A DNA stretch of 64,000 nt. Source: Bradyrhizobium sp. LTSP849 (GTDB lineage: Bacteria > Pseudomonadota > Alphaproteobacteria > Rhizobiales > Xanthobacteraceae). Within the stretch, counting starts at the first letter, position 1; each line of letters begins with the position of its first letter. Below are positions 27,096 through 36,039 of this stretch, in pieces. Under the pieces are notes generated by a model. The model did no database searches and was not told the origin of the DNA. It saw only the letters and a list, made by a program, of their open reading frames with translations. A program made the position numbers and the translations under genes. The stretch is from positions 80,222-144,221 of the forward strand of contig NZ_JYMR01000010.1 in NCBI RefSeq assembly GCF_000938255.1. The letters run 5' to 3'.

Positions 27096-28793
27096 ATGAG
27101 CTTTTTGAACAATTTGAAGATCGTGTTGAAGGTTGCGCTGATTGTAGCCGTGATGGGATGCGCGATGGTCGCCGTCGCCGCCTTCGGCACGCGTGAACTC
27201 TCCGCGACCGTCGACGGGTTTGGCGAACTCGCCGCCGCGCAATCGGCATTGCTCAACCTGACGCGTGCCCAGCGTCGCGCCGAGACCTATCACGCGGCGC
27301 TCTATGCGGTGTTCACCGAGACGACCGAAGCGGGCAACGCCAATCGTCTGAAGATCGCGAACCAGAACCGCAATGAAATTAGCCAGTATCTTGATGCGGC
27401 CGTGCAGGACGACCCGTCGCGTGCAAGTGAGCTCAAGAGCATCGGTGACCAGTTGAAGGCCGTGTTTAATGGCTGCGAACCGGTGCTCCAGGCTGGAGCT
27501 GCCGCAAACAGCACGGAAGAGAACGCCAAGGCCGCAGATCGTGCGCACAAGGAGTGCGATCCGCTGATCGACGCGGCGCTGGAGCGCATCGCCAAGTTCA
27601 CGACCGAGACGGCGCAGGTGGTTGCCAAGCGCAAGGAGGCCATCAATAGCGACGCCAAATCCGCGACCTGGACCGTGATGAGCGTCAGCGCCGGTGGCCT
27701 CGTGCTCGGCATCGCGATCGCGCTGTTCATCGGCCTGAAGGCGATGTCGCAGCCGATCGCCCGGCTCAAGCTCGCGATGGAAGGCCTCGCCCGCAATGAT
27801 CTCAAGACCGAGGTGCCCGAAAAGGACCGCCGCGACGAGATCGGCGACATGGCCAAGACGGTCGAAGTCTTCAAGACCAACGCGCTCGAGGTCGAGCGGC
27901 TCAAGGCGGCGCAGGCCGACATCGAGCGGCAGGCCGCCGAGCAGCGGCGCCGCGACATGGTCAACCTGGCCGACGGCTTTGAGCGGGCGGTGGGCGAGAT
28001 CATCGAAACGGTCGGATCCGCATCCACCGAGCTCGAGGCATCGTCCTCGACGCTGGCGACCACCGCGCAGCGCGCGCAGGAGCTGACCTCGGTCGTCGTC
28101 ACCGCTTCGGGCGAGGCCACCGGCAATGTCCAGTCGGTCGCCACGGCCACGGAGGAGCTGTCTTCCTCGGTCAACGAGATCAGCCGACAGGTGCAGGAAT
28201 CCGCGCGTATGGCGAGCGAAGCCGTCAACCAGGCCCGCACCACCACCGAACGGGTCAGCGAGCTCTCGGTCGCGGCGACGCGGATCGGCGACGTCGTCGA
28301 GCTGATCAACACCATTGCAGGCCAGACCAATCTTTTGGCGCTGAACGCGACCATTGAGGCTGCGCGGGCAGGCGAAGCCGGCCGCGGCTTCGCGGTCGTC
28401 GCTTCTGAAGTGAAGACGCTGGCCGAGCAGACCGCGAAAGCGACCGGCGAGATCAGCCAGCAGATTTCCGGCATCCAGACCGCGACGCAGGAATCCGTCA
28501 ACGCGATCCGCGACATCTCGGCGACCATCGAGCGGTTGTCCGAGGTATCCTCGACCATCGCAGCCGCCGTCGAGGAGCAGGGTGCTGCGACCCAGGAGAT
28601 CGCCCGCAACGTGCAGCAGGCGGCCCATGGCACCCAGCAGGTCTCCACCAACATCACCGACGTGCAGCGTGGCGCAGCCGAGACCGGCTCGGCGTCCTCG
28701 CAGGTGCTCTCGACCGCAAAGATGCTGGCGACCGACAGCAACCGGCTCAAAGACGAAGTCGGAAAATTCCTCCGGACGGTGCGCGCGGCCTGA
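27096..28793 (+). CDS. Methyl-accepting chemotaxis protein
   Basis: Inner-membrane chemoreceptor of 565 residues. A first membrane helix (about 9-28) is followed by a periplasmic helical bundle with two cysteines and a second membrane helix (about 195-215). Then come a HAMP domain ([18 protein letters not shown]) and the long signalling coiled coil with hairpin tip [20 protein letters not shown]. It should couple to CheA/CheW. The ligand is unknown. No che gene is nearby. Confidence 0.94.
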   Translation: MSFLNNLKIVLKVALIVAVMGCAMVAVAAFGTRELSATVDGFGELAAAQSALLNLTRAQRRAETYHAALYAVFTETTEAGNANRLKIANQNRNEISQYLDAAVQDDPSRASELKSIGDQLKAVFNGCEPVLQAGAAANSTEENAKAADRAHKECDPLIDAALERIAKFTTETAQVVAKRKEAINSDAKSATWTVMSVSAGGLVLGIAIALFIGLKAMSQPIARLKLAMEGLARNDLKTEVPEKDRRDEIGDMAKTVEVFKTNALEVERLKAAQADIERQAAEQRRRDMVNLADGFERAVGEIIETVGSASTELEASSSTLATTAQRAQELTSVVVTASGEATGNVQSVATATEELSSSVNEISRQVQESARMASEAVNQARTTTERVSELSVAATRIGDVVELINTIAGQTNLLALNATIEAARAGEAGRGFAVVASEVKTLAEQTAKATGEISQQISGIQTATQESVNAIRDISATIERLSEVSSTIAAAVEEQGAATQEIARNVQQAAHGTQQVSTNITDVQRGAAETGSASSQVLSTAKMLATDSNRLKDEVGKFLRTVRAA

Positions 28794-28846
28794 GCCGGGC
28801 GACGCACAAGCTCCGGCGGCCTTGCGCCGCCGGGGAGCCGCAGATC

Positions 28847-28960
28847 CTATTGCGGCAGCAAGAGAGCCATCGCGACCGCGAAAAGGAAGACCGTCGCGAC
28901 AACGGCTGCGACGGTACCGGCGATGATCTTCGCGCTCTCGCGGCTGGTATGGGGCTCCAT
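28847..28960 (-). CDS. Tiny single-pass membrane protein
   Basis: 37 residues: a polar N-terminus (MEPHTSRESAKI) and one membrane helix (IAGTVAAVVATVFLFAVAMA). It converges on the chemoreceptor gene. The Shine-Dalgarno is only moderate (AGGTAGAG, a little far), so confidence is modest. It is too short for most gene callers. Confidence 0.45.
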   Translation of the reverse strand: MEPHTSRESAKIIAGTVAAVVATVFLFAVAMALLLPQ

Positions 28961-29034
28961 GCGAGGTACACTCTACCTCATGTTGGACTCCGATCCAATC
29001 TGTGGTCAGTCCCCGTCCCCATGAGCTGGCGCGG

Positions 29035-29205
29035 TCAGGTGGCGAGCTTCGCCTGGAAGAATTTCGTGACGCGATCGATCGCATCTGATGTCGTCGGGCG
29101 GGTGTCGGAGAAATCAAAGCCGTGGGCTTTGCCCGGATAGGGTACGAATTCGGTCTCGGCGCCGACCGACTTGCCGAGCTCGACTAGATGCTGCCCTTCA
29201 GCGAA
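29035..29205 (-). pseudogene. C-terminal remnant of a dienelactone-hydrolase-type alpha/beta hydrolase
   Basis: On the minus strand an open frame ending at a TGA at 29037-29035 translates to about 55 residues including GAETEFVPYPGKAHGFDF and FFQAKLAT at the end. This is the C-terminal part of a dienelactone hydrolase family enzyme, with the catalytic His in KAHGF. The remainder of the gene is missing: sequence to the right belongs to an oppositely oriented methyltransferase remnant. The break point is near 29195-29205. Confidence 0.65.
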
Positions 29206-29636
29206 TGTCGACTACACCGGCATCGACATCGTACCGTCGCTGATCGAGGTCAACAGAGAGCGTGTGGCGCGCGGCGAATTGTCCGGCCGCTTCCTGGTTG
29301 CCGACATCACGCGCGATGTGTTGCCGCGCGCCGATGTGATTCTGTGCCGGGACTGCCTCGTGCATCTGAGCTTTCTGAACATCGCCCGGGCGGTCGCCCG
29401 CTTTTGAGCAAATGGTGCGCAATTCCTGCTCGTCACGACATTTCCGGAGTGGGAGGATAACCTCGATTGCGAGGACGGCGACTGGGCTCGCTCAACATGG
29501 CGAAGGCACCGTTCAACTGGCGGCGCCGCGCGAACTGGTCAACGAGCACTGCGAGGAGGGCGGTGGCGGCTGGGGCGGCAAGAGTCTTGGGCTGGATGAA
29601 CTGCCTGTTGGCGGTGGTGGTGCAACGCAGGTGTAA
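29200..29636 (+). pseudogene. Degraded class I SAM-dependent methyltransferase
   Basis: Starting inside the protein, VDYTGIDIVPSLIEVNRE and ADVILCRDCLVHLSF read as a methyltransferase core. The frame hits an in-frame TGA at 29405-29407, continues as ANGAQFLLVTTFPEWEDN, then shifts near 29485 (MAKAPFNW in another frame) and again by a one-base loss near 29520 (ELVNEHCEEGGGGWG). The 5' end, with the SAM-binding glycine motif, is missing. One stop, two frameshifts and a 5' deletion make this a clear pseudogene. Confidence 0.75.
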
Positions 29637-29738
29637 CAGGCGCAGGCGCGCCGTCCCTTGCCTCTGCGATCGCGCTTGCAATATACTTTGGGTTGCATAA
29701 AGCGATCTCGTGTCACGGTTACAATGCCGGAGTCCGCC

Positions 29739-31571
29739 ATGAAGCTGAGCGCCGCCGTCGCCATCTTGCTTGGGTGTTGTTCTCCGGCGATAGCGCAGCA
29801 GGACGGAGCGGTGCTTTACGCCACGCACTGCGCGCAGTGTCACGACGCCGGTGATGCCCAGAGCCGTGTGCCGGCGCGCGGTGCCATGCAGGCGATGTCG
29901 TTCGAGCATGTGCTGGGAACACTTGCGACCGGCAGCATGGCGCCGATGGCGAAGGAACGCAGCGACGAGGAACGCCGCGCGATTGCCGCCTTCGTCACCG
30001 GCAAGGCCGCGCCGAGCGCTGCGGCTGGTGCGCAGGGGCTTTGCACGCAGCCGGGAAGCGGCTTTCCCCAAGCAATCGACGGACCGCGCTGGAACGGGTG
30101 GGGCGTCGATCTCAACAACAGCCGCTTCCAGCCGGCGGACATGGCGGGCCTCTCCGCGGAGCAAGTGCCGCGCTTGCGGTTGAAATGGGCCTATGCATTT
30201 CCTGGCGCCTCGGTGTCCTTTGCTCCGCCGACGGTGGTGGGCGGTTTGTTGTTCATCGGCGGCACCGACCGCAAGGTGCATGCACTCGACGCCAAAAGCG
30301 GCTGCACGCTGTGGACGTTTGCGACCGATGCCGCAGTGCGCGCCGCGATCACGGTCGCGCCGCTCGCAGGCAGCGATCAGTTCGCGATCTATTTCGGCGA
30401 TCTCAGGGCCAACGCCTATGCCGTGAATGCGCTGACGGGTGCACTGATCTGGAAAACGAAGGTCGAGGAGCACACGGCTGCGCGGATCACCGGCGCGCCG
30501 GTGCTTCATGTCGGCATGCTCTATGTCCCGGTCTCCTCGCTCGAGGAAGCCGCCGGCTCGCAAGCCACTTACGAATGCTGCACTTTCCGCGGCAGCGTGG
30601 TGGCGCTGGAGGCCGCGACCGGCAAGCCGGTCTGGCAGGCCTACACCATCCCCGAAGTGCCGCACCCGACCAGCATGAATGCCAGAGGCACGCAGCTGTT
30701 CGGACCGTCCGGTGCGGCGATCTGGTCGGCGCCGACGATCGACGTGAAGCGCAACGCGATCTATGTCGCCACCAGCAATTCCTATTCGAATCCGCCGTCT
30801 GCAACCAGCGATGCGGTCCTGGCATTCGATCTGGCGACAGGAAAACTGTTGTGGAAGCAGCAGGCGACGCCGAAGGATGCCTATGTGGTGGCATGCTACG
30901 GCGCGGACAAGACCAATTGTCCCGACGACCACGGGCCTGATCATGATTTCGGCCAGTCGCCGATCCTTGTCACCTTGCGCGACGGCAGGCGCATGCTCGT
31001 CATCGCGCAGAAATCCGGCGTCGTGCACGCGCTCGATCCCGACGACGACGGCAAGATCCTCTGGCAGACACGGATCGGGAAGGGTGGCGCGCTTGGCGGC
31101 AGCGAGTGGGGCTCGGCGGCCGATCAGGACCGCATCTATGTCGCGAATTCCGACGTGCGCTTCCTGCGCGACGGCACAAGGCGTCTCGACTCCACGCAAG
31201 GCGGTGGCCTGTTTGGCCTCGATCTCGCCAGCGGAAAAATTGCAATGGAAGTGCCGCCGGTGCCTTGCAGCGATCGCCCGCAATGCAGTCCCGCGCTCTC
31301 GGCCGCGGTCAGCGTGATCCCTGGTGTCGTGTTCTCCGGTGGCGTCAGCGGTCACATGCGCGCCTACGCGACCGCCGACGGCAAGCTGCTGTGGGAGTTC
31401 GACACCGCGCAGGACTATACGGCCGTGAACGGCGTTCCCGCCCATGGCGGCGCGATCGACGGCCCAGGGCCAGTCATCGCCGACGGCATGCTCTACACCA
31501 ATTCCGGCTACGGCCAGTGGAGCGGCGTCGCCGGAAATGTGTTGCTCGCGTTCGAGGTGGGGAAGGAGTGA
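29739..31571 (+). CDS. Cytochrome c-PQQ beta-propeller dehydrogenase (polyvinyl-alcohol dehydrogenase-like)
   Basis: 610 residues, periplasmic (signal peptide ending PAIAQQ). A short cytochrome c domain comes first, with haem motif CAQCH (about 33-37) and an axial Met candidate in GSMAPM. Then a PQQ-type eight-bladed propeller follows (WNGWGVDLNNSRFQ, repeated VHALDAKSG.TLW blades, GGSEWGSAAD). This order matches polyvinyl alcohol dehydrogenase (cytochrome), which oxidises secondary alcohols. The start at 29739 has GGAG six bases upstream. The natural substrate is unknown. Confidence 0.85.
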   Translation: MKLSAAVAILLGCCSPAIAQQDGAVLYATHCAQCHDAGDAQSRVPARGAMQAMSFEHVLGTLATGSMAPMAKERSDEERRAIAAFVTGKAAPSAAAGAQGLCTQPGSGFPQAIDGPRWNGWGVDLNNSRFQPADMAGLSAEQVPRLRLKWAYAFPGASVSFAPPTVVGGLLFIGGTDRKVHALDAKSGCTLWTFATDAAVRAAITVAPLAGSDQFAIYFGDLRANAYAVNALTGALIWKTKVEEHTAARITGAPVLHVGMLYVPVSSLEEAAGSQATYECCTFRGSVVALEAATGKPVWQAYTIPEVPHPTSMNARGTQLFGPSGAAIWSAPTIDVKRNAIYVATSNSYSNPPSATSDAVLAFDLATGKLLWKQQATPKDAYVVACYGADKTNCPDDHGPDHDFGQSPILVTLRDGRRMLVIAQKSGVVHALDPDDDGKILWQTRIGKGGALGGSEWGSAADQDRIYVANSDVRFLRDGTRRLDSTQGGGLFGLDLASGKIAMEVPPVPCSDRPQCSPALSAAVSVIPGVVFSGGVSGHMRAYATADGKLLWEFDTAQDYTAVNGVPAHGGAIDGPGPVIADGMLYTNSGYGQWSGVAGNVLLAFEVGKE

Positions 31572-31582
31572 GGGTGAGGCGC

Positions 31583-31736
31583 GACTCAACTCTCGCGTCC
31601 GGACGCGCCGCAGCGAGAAGCGAAGCGGTGCAGAGCTGGGACCCAGATGTTGACACAGGAGATTGCTGATAGATGGACTCCGGCTCTGCAGCGCATCGCC
31701 GAAGGGGCGCCGCGCTGCGTCCGGGGCACGAGAGAC
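31583..31736. repeat. Long dispersed repeat with inverted ends, about 154 bp
   Basis: The ends are CTCTCGCGTCCGGACGC and GCGTCCGGGGCACGAGAG in inverted orientation, with AGCTGGGACCCAGA inside. I know this as a typical intergenic element of Bradyrhizobium; a shorter form is at 15,381. It fills the space between the dehydrogenase and GFA genes. Confidence 0.65.
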
Positions 31737-31827
31737 GCACGGCGGTTCGCGGGCCATTTCTTCTGAAGAGAACGGGCGCTTTCTCTACTTACCGCGGTAG
31801 CGGCGGCGAAATTCGGAGGGTGTGCGC

Positions 31828-32247
31828 ATGACAGATGCCAGATGCAGTTGCGGCACCATTGCGCTTTCGCTTCCGGGGCCGACCAACCTCGTCGCGGCCT
31901 GTCACTGCATCGACTGCCAGCGACGAACCGGCGCGCCGTTCGGCGTCGGTGCCTTCTACCCGGCGGAGGTCGTCACGATCTCAGGCACGCCGAAGGAATA
32001 TGTTCGTGCCGCCGAGAGCGGCGGCAAGGTCAGCTTCTATTTTTGTCCCGACTGCGGCTCAACGGTATACTGGAAAGCCGACAATCTACCGGCGATGATC
32101 GGCGTTGCCGTCGGCGCCATCGCGGACCCGAATTTCCCCGCTCCGATCAAGTCGGTTTTCGAACAGTCGAAACATGGCTGGGTCGAGATCAACGGTGCTG
32201 GCGTCGAGCATCTTCAACAAGGTAGTGCGCGCAAGACTTCAGACTGA
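31828..32247 (+). CDS. GFA/CENP-V family zinc protein
   Basis: 139 residues of the glutathione-dependent formaldehyde-activating enzyme-like family, a small zinc-binding fold. Zinc cysteines are seen in ARCSCGTIAL, ACHCIDCQRRTGAPFG and FCPDCGSTVYWK. Members other than Gfa itself mostly have no proven substrate. The ATG at 31828 follows GGAGGG at good spacing. It ends just before tRNA-Thr on the other strand. Confidence 0.9.
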   Translation: MTDARCSCGTIALSLPGPTNLVAACHCIDCQRRTGAPFGVGAFYPAEVVTISGTPKEYVRAAESGGKVSFYFCPDCGSTVYWKADNLPAMIGVAVGAIADPNFPAPIKSVFEQSKHGWVEINGAGVEHLQQGSARKTSD

Positions 32248-32265
32248 GCGCGGCGCGTCGAGCGC

Positions 32266-32340
32266 TGGTGCCGGCTGAGGGGATTGAACCCCCGACCTTC
32301 GGTTTACAAAACCGCTGCTCTACCGCTGAGCTAAGCCGGC
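32266..32340 (-). tRNA. tRNA-Thr(TGT)
   Basis: Reads GCCGGCTTAGCTCAGCGGTA from 32340 leftward, with a full cloverleaf. The anticodon loop is TTTGTAA (anticodon TGT, threonine). The T-arm is GGTTCAATCC-type, and the acceptor stem GCCGGCT/AGCCGGC is perfect. The discriminator A and CCA are encoded (75 nt in all). Confidence 0.96.
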
Positions 32341-32501
32341 GACGCTGGAAAGGGGCAGGGCCGGCCATGCGCCGGAGCTGTCTGCGCCCGCGCGTCGCAA
32401 TACCAGACTTGTTTAGAAAGTGCCAGAACCTGGCAGGCCGTTCTCAGGCATGAATCAGGCGGCCCGTTGGACCGCCTGAACCATTTGACCTGACTGCGGG
32501 C

Positions 32502-32954
32502 CTACTGGCAGAGGTGCTGCCGGCCGTCTTCGCCCTTGAACCAGGTGCCGGGCCTGCACACGATGCCGTTGCGGGCGGCATAGGCGTCCCAGTTGCCGTA
32601 CCAGCCGGGGCCGCTGCGATCATAGCTCGCGTAGGAATTGCCCCAGCCCTGGAACGGTGCGGCTGCGACCGTTGCCGCGGTGCCGACAGCAGCGCCGGCA
32701 ACCGCGCCAGCTGTGTCGAGCGGCCAGAATCCGGATTGTGTTCCATCATCCTGGTTCACTTGCCGATGGGCCATGTGCCGGCGGCGATAGCCACGGTCGG
32801 TGGTGGGATTGGCGGCGCCGAGATTCTGGCAATTGGGATCCTGGAAGAGTCCCGTGCAGCGGCCCGAATTGTCGGTCATGGTTTGCGCGAAGGCAGGTGT
32901 GGCAAGCGTGGACGCAACGATTGCGGCCAAGCCGAGATGCTTCAGGCTCGTCAT
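32502..32954 (-). CDS. Exported protein of unknown function
   Basis: 150 residues. The signal peptide ends TPAFAQT. The mature protein has four cysteines (RCTGLF, PNCQNLG, IVCRPG, HLCQ at the very end) and a Gly/Ala segment (GAVAGAAVGTAATVAAAP). It is followed by aromatic-rich WGNSYASYDRSGPGWYGNWD. It resembles small rhizobial exported or envelope proteins; no family name can be given. Confidence 0.65.
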   Translation of the reverse strand: MTSLKHLGLAAIVASTLATPAFAQTMTDNSGRCTGLFQDPNCQNLGAANPTTDRGYRRRHMAHRQVNQDDGTQSGFWPLDTAGAVAGAAVGTAATVAAAPFQGWGNSYASYDRSGPGWYGNWDAYAARNGIVCRPGTWFKGEDGRQHLCQ

Positions 32955-33260
32955 GGCATTTCCTCCATGTTGTTGAGACCTGTGCTAAGTGCGACATCTC
33001 GCAGTCGTTCCGCGGTTTCTCGCATGCGGGGTCACATCGACGTGAGCCCGTTCAGGATGTGCAGTCTGTGCCGCGCAACCGCGTGCGCTGCGGCCCGTGC
33101 GATGGGTTTGCGTCTCGTTAACGCTTCGCTAGTGCACCTCGCGGCATTTGAGCTGCTATCGCCCCATGTGCGTTAGGCTTACCGGCATTTGGAGAGGAGG
33201 CCTTAACCCTCTGTCCGTCGCAATCGGATAGGTTGTGTTCTGGACAACCGGGATCCTTCC
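32955..33260. other. Divergent intergenic region, about 306 bp, no gene seen
   Basis: Separates two divergent exported-protein genes, so it should carry both promoters. No palindrome, tRNA or small gene with a ribosome binding site was found by eye. Confidence 0.4.
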
Positions 33261-33746
33261 ATGCGCGCTTTGGCGCTTGCAGCCTTTCTGATCGGACTGC
33301 CCGCGACGGCTTTTGCCGGCGGCGGCTTCGATATCGTCGTTCCCGGCCGCCCCGGTGTTCCCATCATCATCAACAATATCGACGCATCCTACGCCGTCGT
33401 CGAAGGCGTCTGGGGCCTGGGCAAGAACGTTCAGGTGCAGCCCACGATCTATGGCGGGAGCTACGTTGCGGAGCGGCAGCCCTCCGATGTCGGGCACTAT
33501 TATCCGAGCTCGGGGCTGCAGCCGGGTTACGGCCGCCTCGAGATCGAGCCGCCCGCGAACCGCAAGCTGCCGAAGCCCGCAGAGAGCTATCACGAGAGCT
33601 GGAGCGCGCGATCCGCGCCGTTGCCGCCGCAGATGGACGTTCCCGTCAATCCGCCGCCGGTGATCCTTGCACCCCAAATCAATGCCGATCCGCAGCACCA
33701 TCGGCGGCGACCACGTGCCGAGGGGCTCGCCAAGCCACCCGGTTAA
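33261..33746 (+). CDS. Exported protein of unknown function
   Basis: 161 residues. A signal peptide ends ATAFAGG. The body includes FDIVVPGRPGVPIIINNIDA, an aromatic Pro-rich middle, and ends with a basic stretch (HHRRRPRAEG). Gene 33,791 follows after 44 bases in the same direction, so the two may be one transcript. No family recognised. Confidence 0.65.
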   Translation: MRALALAAFLIGLPATAFAGGGFDIVVPGRPGVPIIINNIDASYAVVEGVWGLGKNVQVQPTIYGGSYVAERQPSDVGHYYPSSGLQPGYGRLEIEPPANRKLPKPAESYHESWSARSAPLPPQMDVPVNPPPVILAPQINADPQHHRRRPRAEGLAKPPG

Positions 33747-33790
33747 AAAACGTCAAAATCCAACGAAACGGAAATCAACAGGAGAGAGTA

Positions 33791-34306
33791 ATGCGTCAGA
33801 TGATTTCAGGACTGGTCGCGGCAGCTGCCGTGATGATTGCAGGGGCCGCGCCCGCCATGGCCTGCGGCTTCAACCCGTGCCAGCCGGTTGCACCGGTCTA
33901 TTCCGGCTGCAACACCGGCTGCGGCGGCTATGGCGTTGGCTATGGCTATGGCTATGAGCGCCTCGCCGAGCCGACCTCGCAGTATTATTACGTCAACCAG
34001 GGCCCGACCTACACCGGCCCGGGCGCCTTCGCGCCGCACCCGACCTATCGTGAGGACGCGGTCGTTGCGCCCGCCGAGTACGGTTATGGCCGCGGCTACG
34101 GTTACGGCTATCGCGCCGCTGCTGCGGTCGAAGAGCCGGCTGCCTATCCCTATCGTCGGTCGTACTATCGTCCGCATCGCTATGGCTACGGCCCGCGCTA
34201 CAGCTATTTGCCGCGCCCGCATTACGGCTACGGTCCGCGCTATGGCTACGCTCCCCGCCACATGCCGTACTATGGTGGCCACCGCGTGCTGCGCCGCTAT
34301 TACTGA
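33791..34306 (+). CDS. Gly/Tyr-rich exported protein
   Basis: 171 residues with signal peptide ending APAMACGF and a strong ribosome binding site (GGAGAGAG). The mature part is built of Tyr-Gly-rich repeats (GYGVGYGYGYE, GYGRGYGYGYR, RYGYGPRY, HYGYGPRYGYAP). Such proteins are common in rhizobia and may coat or stiffen the envelope, but no function is proven. A strong terminator follows. Confidence 0.75.
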   Translation: MRQMISGLVAAAAVMIAGAAPAMACGFNPCQPVAPVYSGCNTGCGGYGVGYGYGYERLAEPTSQYYYVNQGPTYTGPGAFAPHPTYREDAVVAPAEYGYGRGYGYGYRAAAAVEEPAAYPYRRSYYRPHRYGYGPRYSYLPRPHYGYGPRYGYAPRHMPYYGGHRVLRRYY

Positions 34307-34331
34307 TCGCTTGATCGGTTGAACTAACGAG

Positions 34332-34369
34332 ACACCCGTCCGCCTGATGCGGACGGGTGTTTTGTTTTT
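34332..34369 (+). terminator. Strong intrinsic terminator
   Basis: ACACCCGTCCGC pairs perfectly with GCGGACGGGTGT around a CTGAT loop and is followed by TTTGTTTTT. It ends transcription of the Gly/Tyr-rich gene pair. Confidence 0.88.
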
Positions 34370-34422
34370 CTGGAGCCCGCTCCGATGAACTCGGAACGAT
34401 ATCGACTCCGCTCGAAAACGCT

Positions 34423-35253
34423 CTACCGCTTCATCAGCCCGAGACGACTCGCGCCGACATAGAGCGAAAGCACGGCGGCGTTCGACACGTTGAGGCTCTT
34501 GATCTCGCCGGGCATGTCGAGCCGCGCCACGACGCTGCATGTTTCGCGCGTCAATTGCCGCAGGCCTTTGCCTTCGGCGCCCAGCACCAGCGCGAGCGGC
34601 TCGCGCAGCACGACGTCACTGAGGTCCTCGCTCCCTTCACTGTCCAGACCAACGGTCTGGAAGCCGCTGTCGTTCAGCTCGTTCAGCGCGCGTGCGAGGT
34701 TTTGCACGGTGATCATCGGCACGAGCTCAAGCGCGCCGGAGGCGGCCTTCGCCAGCACGCCGGTCGCTTCGGGGCTGTGGCGGGCGGTGGTGACGATCGC
34801 CTTCACCGCAAACGCCGCGGCCGAGCGCAGGATCGCCCCGACATTGTGCGGATCGGTGATCTGATCGAGCACCAGCACCATGCCTTCCTGCGCCAACGTC
34901 TCGATGTCAGGCGAGGGCAGAGGATCGGCTTCCGCGAGCAGGCCCTGGTGCACAGCGTCGGGCGACAGCAGCCGGTCGATCTCCTGCGGCCGGACGATCT
35001 CCGGCGCGATACGGGTCTCGATATTTTCGTCCGCCAGGCGCCGGGCGGCATTCTCGGTCAGCGTCAGCTTGCGGATCTGCCGCTGCGGGTTGGCGAGCGC
35101 CATGGTGACGGTGTGCCAGCCGTAGAGGATGACGGGCCCGTCAACCTGCGAATCGCGGTCGCGCCAGGCCGGCCGGCCCGCCGATTTTCCCGGTTTCTTG
35201 AAGGGCTTAGCCCCGCCGCGGGGTCCCCTGGGGATGAATTTTCGATCCTTCAT
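34423..35253 (-). CDS. rlmB: 23S rRNA 2'-O-methyltransferase, SpoU/TrmH family (RlmB-like)
   Basis: 276 residues. An N-terminal basic region (KDRKFIPRGPRGGAKPFKK) is followed by an RNA-binding substrate domain (VILYGWHTVTMAL onward) and then the SPOUT domain. The SPOUT motifs are LDQITDPHNVGAILRSA, VLGAEGKGLRQL and IKSLNVSNAAVLSLY, the knot that binds SAM. RlmB methylates G2251 of 23S rRNA. The ATG at 35253 gives the usual start; the frame is open to 35289. Confidence 0.9.
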   Translation of the reverse strand: MKDRKFIPRGPRGGAKPFKKPGKSAGRPAWRDRDSQVDGPVILYGWHTVTMALANPQRQIRKLTLTENAARRLADENIETRIAPEIVRPQEIDRLLSPDAVHQGLLAEADPLPSPDIETLAQEGMVLVLDQITDPHNVGAILRSAAAFAVKAIVTTARHSPEATGVLAKAASGALELVPMITVQNLARALNELNDSGFQTVGLDSEGSEDLSDVVLREPLALVLGAEGKGLRQLTRETCSVVARLDMPGEIKSLNVSNAAVLSLYVGASRLGLMKR

Positions 35254-35329
35254 GGGCTCGCTTGTGTCACGGGTCCCGGAATATGGCAATTTGGGTGCCT
35301 TCGAGGGCCATTTTAGCTGTTCGCCTCGG

Positions 35330-35358
35330 TTGACTTTACCCCACGGCTTCGCCGATAA
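35330..35358 (+). promoter_or_regulatory. Possible sigma-70 promoter of tRNA-Tyr
   Basis: TTGACT, a 17-base spacer and CGATAA lie about 100 bases before tRNA-Tyr. The -10 box is weak, so this is a candidate only. Confidence 0.3.
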
Positions 35359-35460
35359 CCGCGCCCGGTCGCGCCCCCATCCGGGCTGTCGCGGCCTTCA
35401 CGTTCCATGGCCGTCTTCGGTCCGCCGGCAAGGTCCGGCCCGATTGTGCTGCCGTCGAGC

Positions 35461-35546
35461 GGGGGAGTGTCCCGAGTGGCAAAGGGAGCTGACTGTAAAT
35501 CAGCCGCCTCATGGCTTCGCAGGTTCGAGTCCTGCCTCCCCCACCA
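35461..35546 (+). tRNA. tRNA-Tyr(GTA), integration site of the 18-kb element
   Basis: The acceptor stem GGGGGAG/CTCCCCC is perfect, CCA is encoded, and the long variable arm (CGCCTCATGGCTTCG) is as expected for tRNA-Tyr. The anticodon loop is CTGTAAA (GTA). Its last 58 bases are repeated at 53,497-53,554, so an element recombined here and left an intact gene. Confidence 0.96.
35489..35546 (+). repeat. attL core: 58-bp repeat within tRNA-Tyr
   Basis: From CTGACTGTAAATCAG in the anticodon arm to the CCA end; identical to 53,497-53,554 except C at 35,510 against T at 53,518. This is the standard footprint of a tRNA-targeting tyrosine integrase. Confidence 0.93.
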
Positions 35547-36037
35547 ATCTTTTCAATGACTTAGAAGCGGCTGCTTCCCAGCTCTTTGCGCTGCCCCAGA
35601 TATGGGAAGCATATGGGAAGCATTGGTCTTTTTTGGCTGCACGCGTAAGCTTAACAAGTCCGGCCTTTCGATCTTGCGATTCCTAATTTTCTCAAATGAT
35701 GCGCTTGCGGTCGCAAGTGGCAGCGACCAAGTATTGCGATACTGGTCGTTACTGAATTCATGGACGAGTCTCCCGGTTCGCTATCCGCCTAGGACTGAGA
35801 GAGCCAGCTTGCCATGACCGAAACAATTGGAGCCGGGTCCAAACCAAGCTCAACCCCTGACGAATTTTTTCGCTCTAGGCGGAGCTGATCTAGAGCAGAA
35901 AGGAAGCACCCTATGCGCATCCTCGCTGCGGGTCGCGTCGGACGTTGGGCATTCTTGTTCGCGTTCCGGTTCGGTCGTCTCGCATAACTTCACGACCATA
36001 AAGAAGAGGCCGTCCATTCCGGGCGGCCTCTTTGATT
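35547..36037. other. Left arm of the element, about 490 bp, no gene seen
   Basis: Holds three copies of GGGAAGCA: one inverted at 35,572-35,579, two direct at 35,604-35,611 and 35,615-35,622. The last two are 11 bases apart, one helical turn. The rest shows no credible coding frame. Confidence 0.6.
35572..35622. promoter_or_regulatory. Candidate integrase arm-type sites, left
   Basis: TGCTTCCC at 35,572 and GGGAAGCA at 35,604 and 35,615. The same three-box pattern, mirrored in position around the core, exists at 53,366-53,470. Arm sites of tyrosine integrases are bound by the integrase N-terminal domain. Confidence 0.65.
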
Positions 36038-36039
36038 TT
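36005..36039. terminator. Bidirectional hairpin terminator after the AlpA gene
   Basis: AGAGGCCG and CGGCCTCT pair around TCCATTCCGGG, with TTTGATTTT on the right and a T-rich run on the left when read leftward. It overlaps the end of the leftward AlpA gene. Confidence 0.65.

Noticed and set aside
29433..31757. Antisense open frame of 774 codons across the dehydrogenase gene
   Set aside because: GC-rich third codon positions keep antisense frames open. The sense strand has a signal peptide, a haem motif and propeller blades; the antisense product is Arg/His-rich with no domain.
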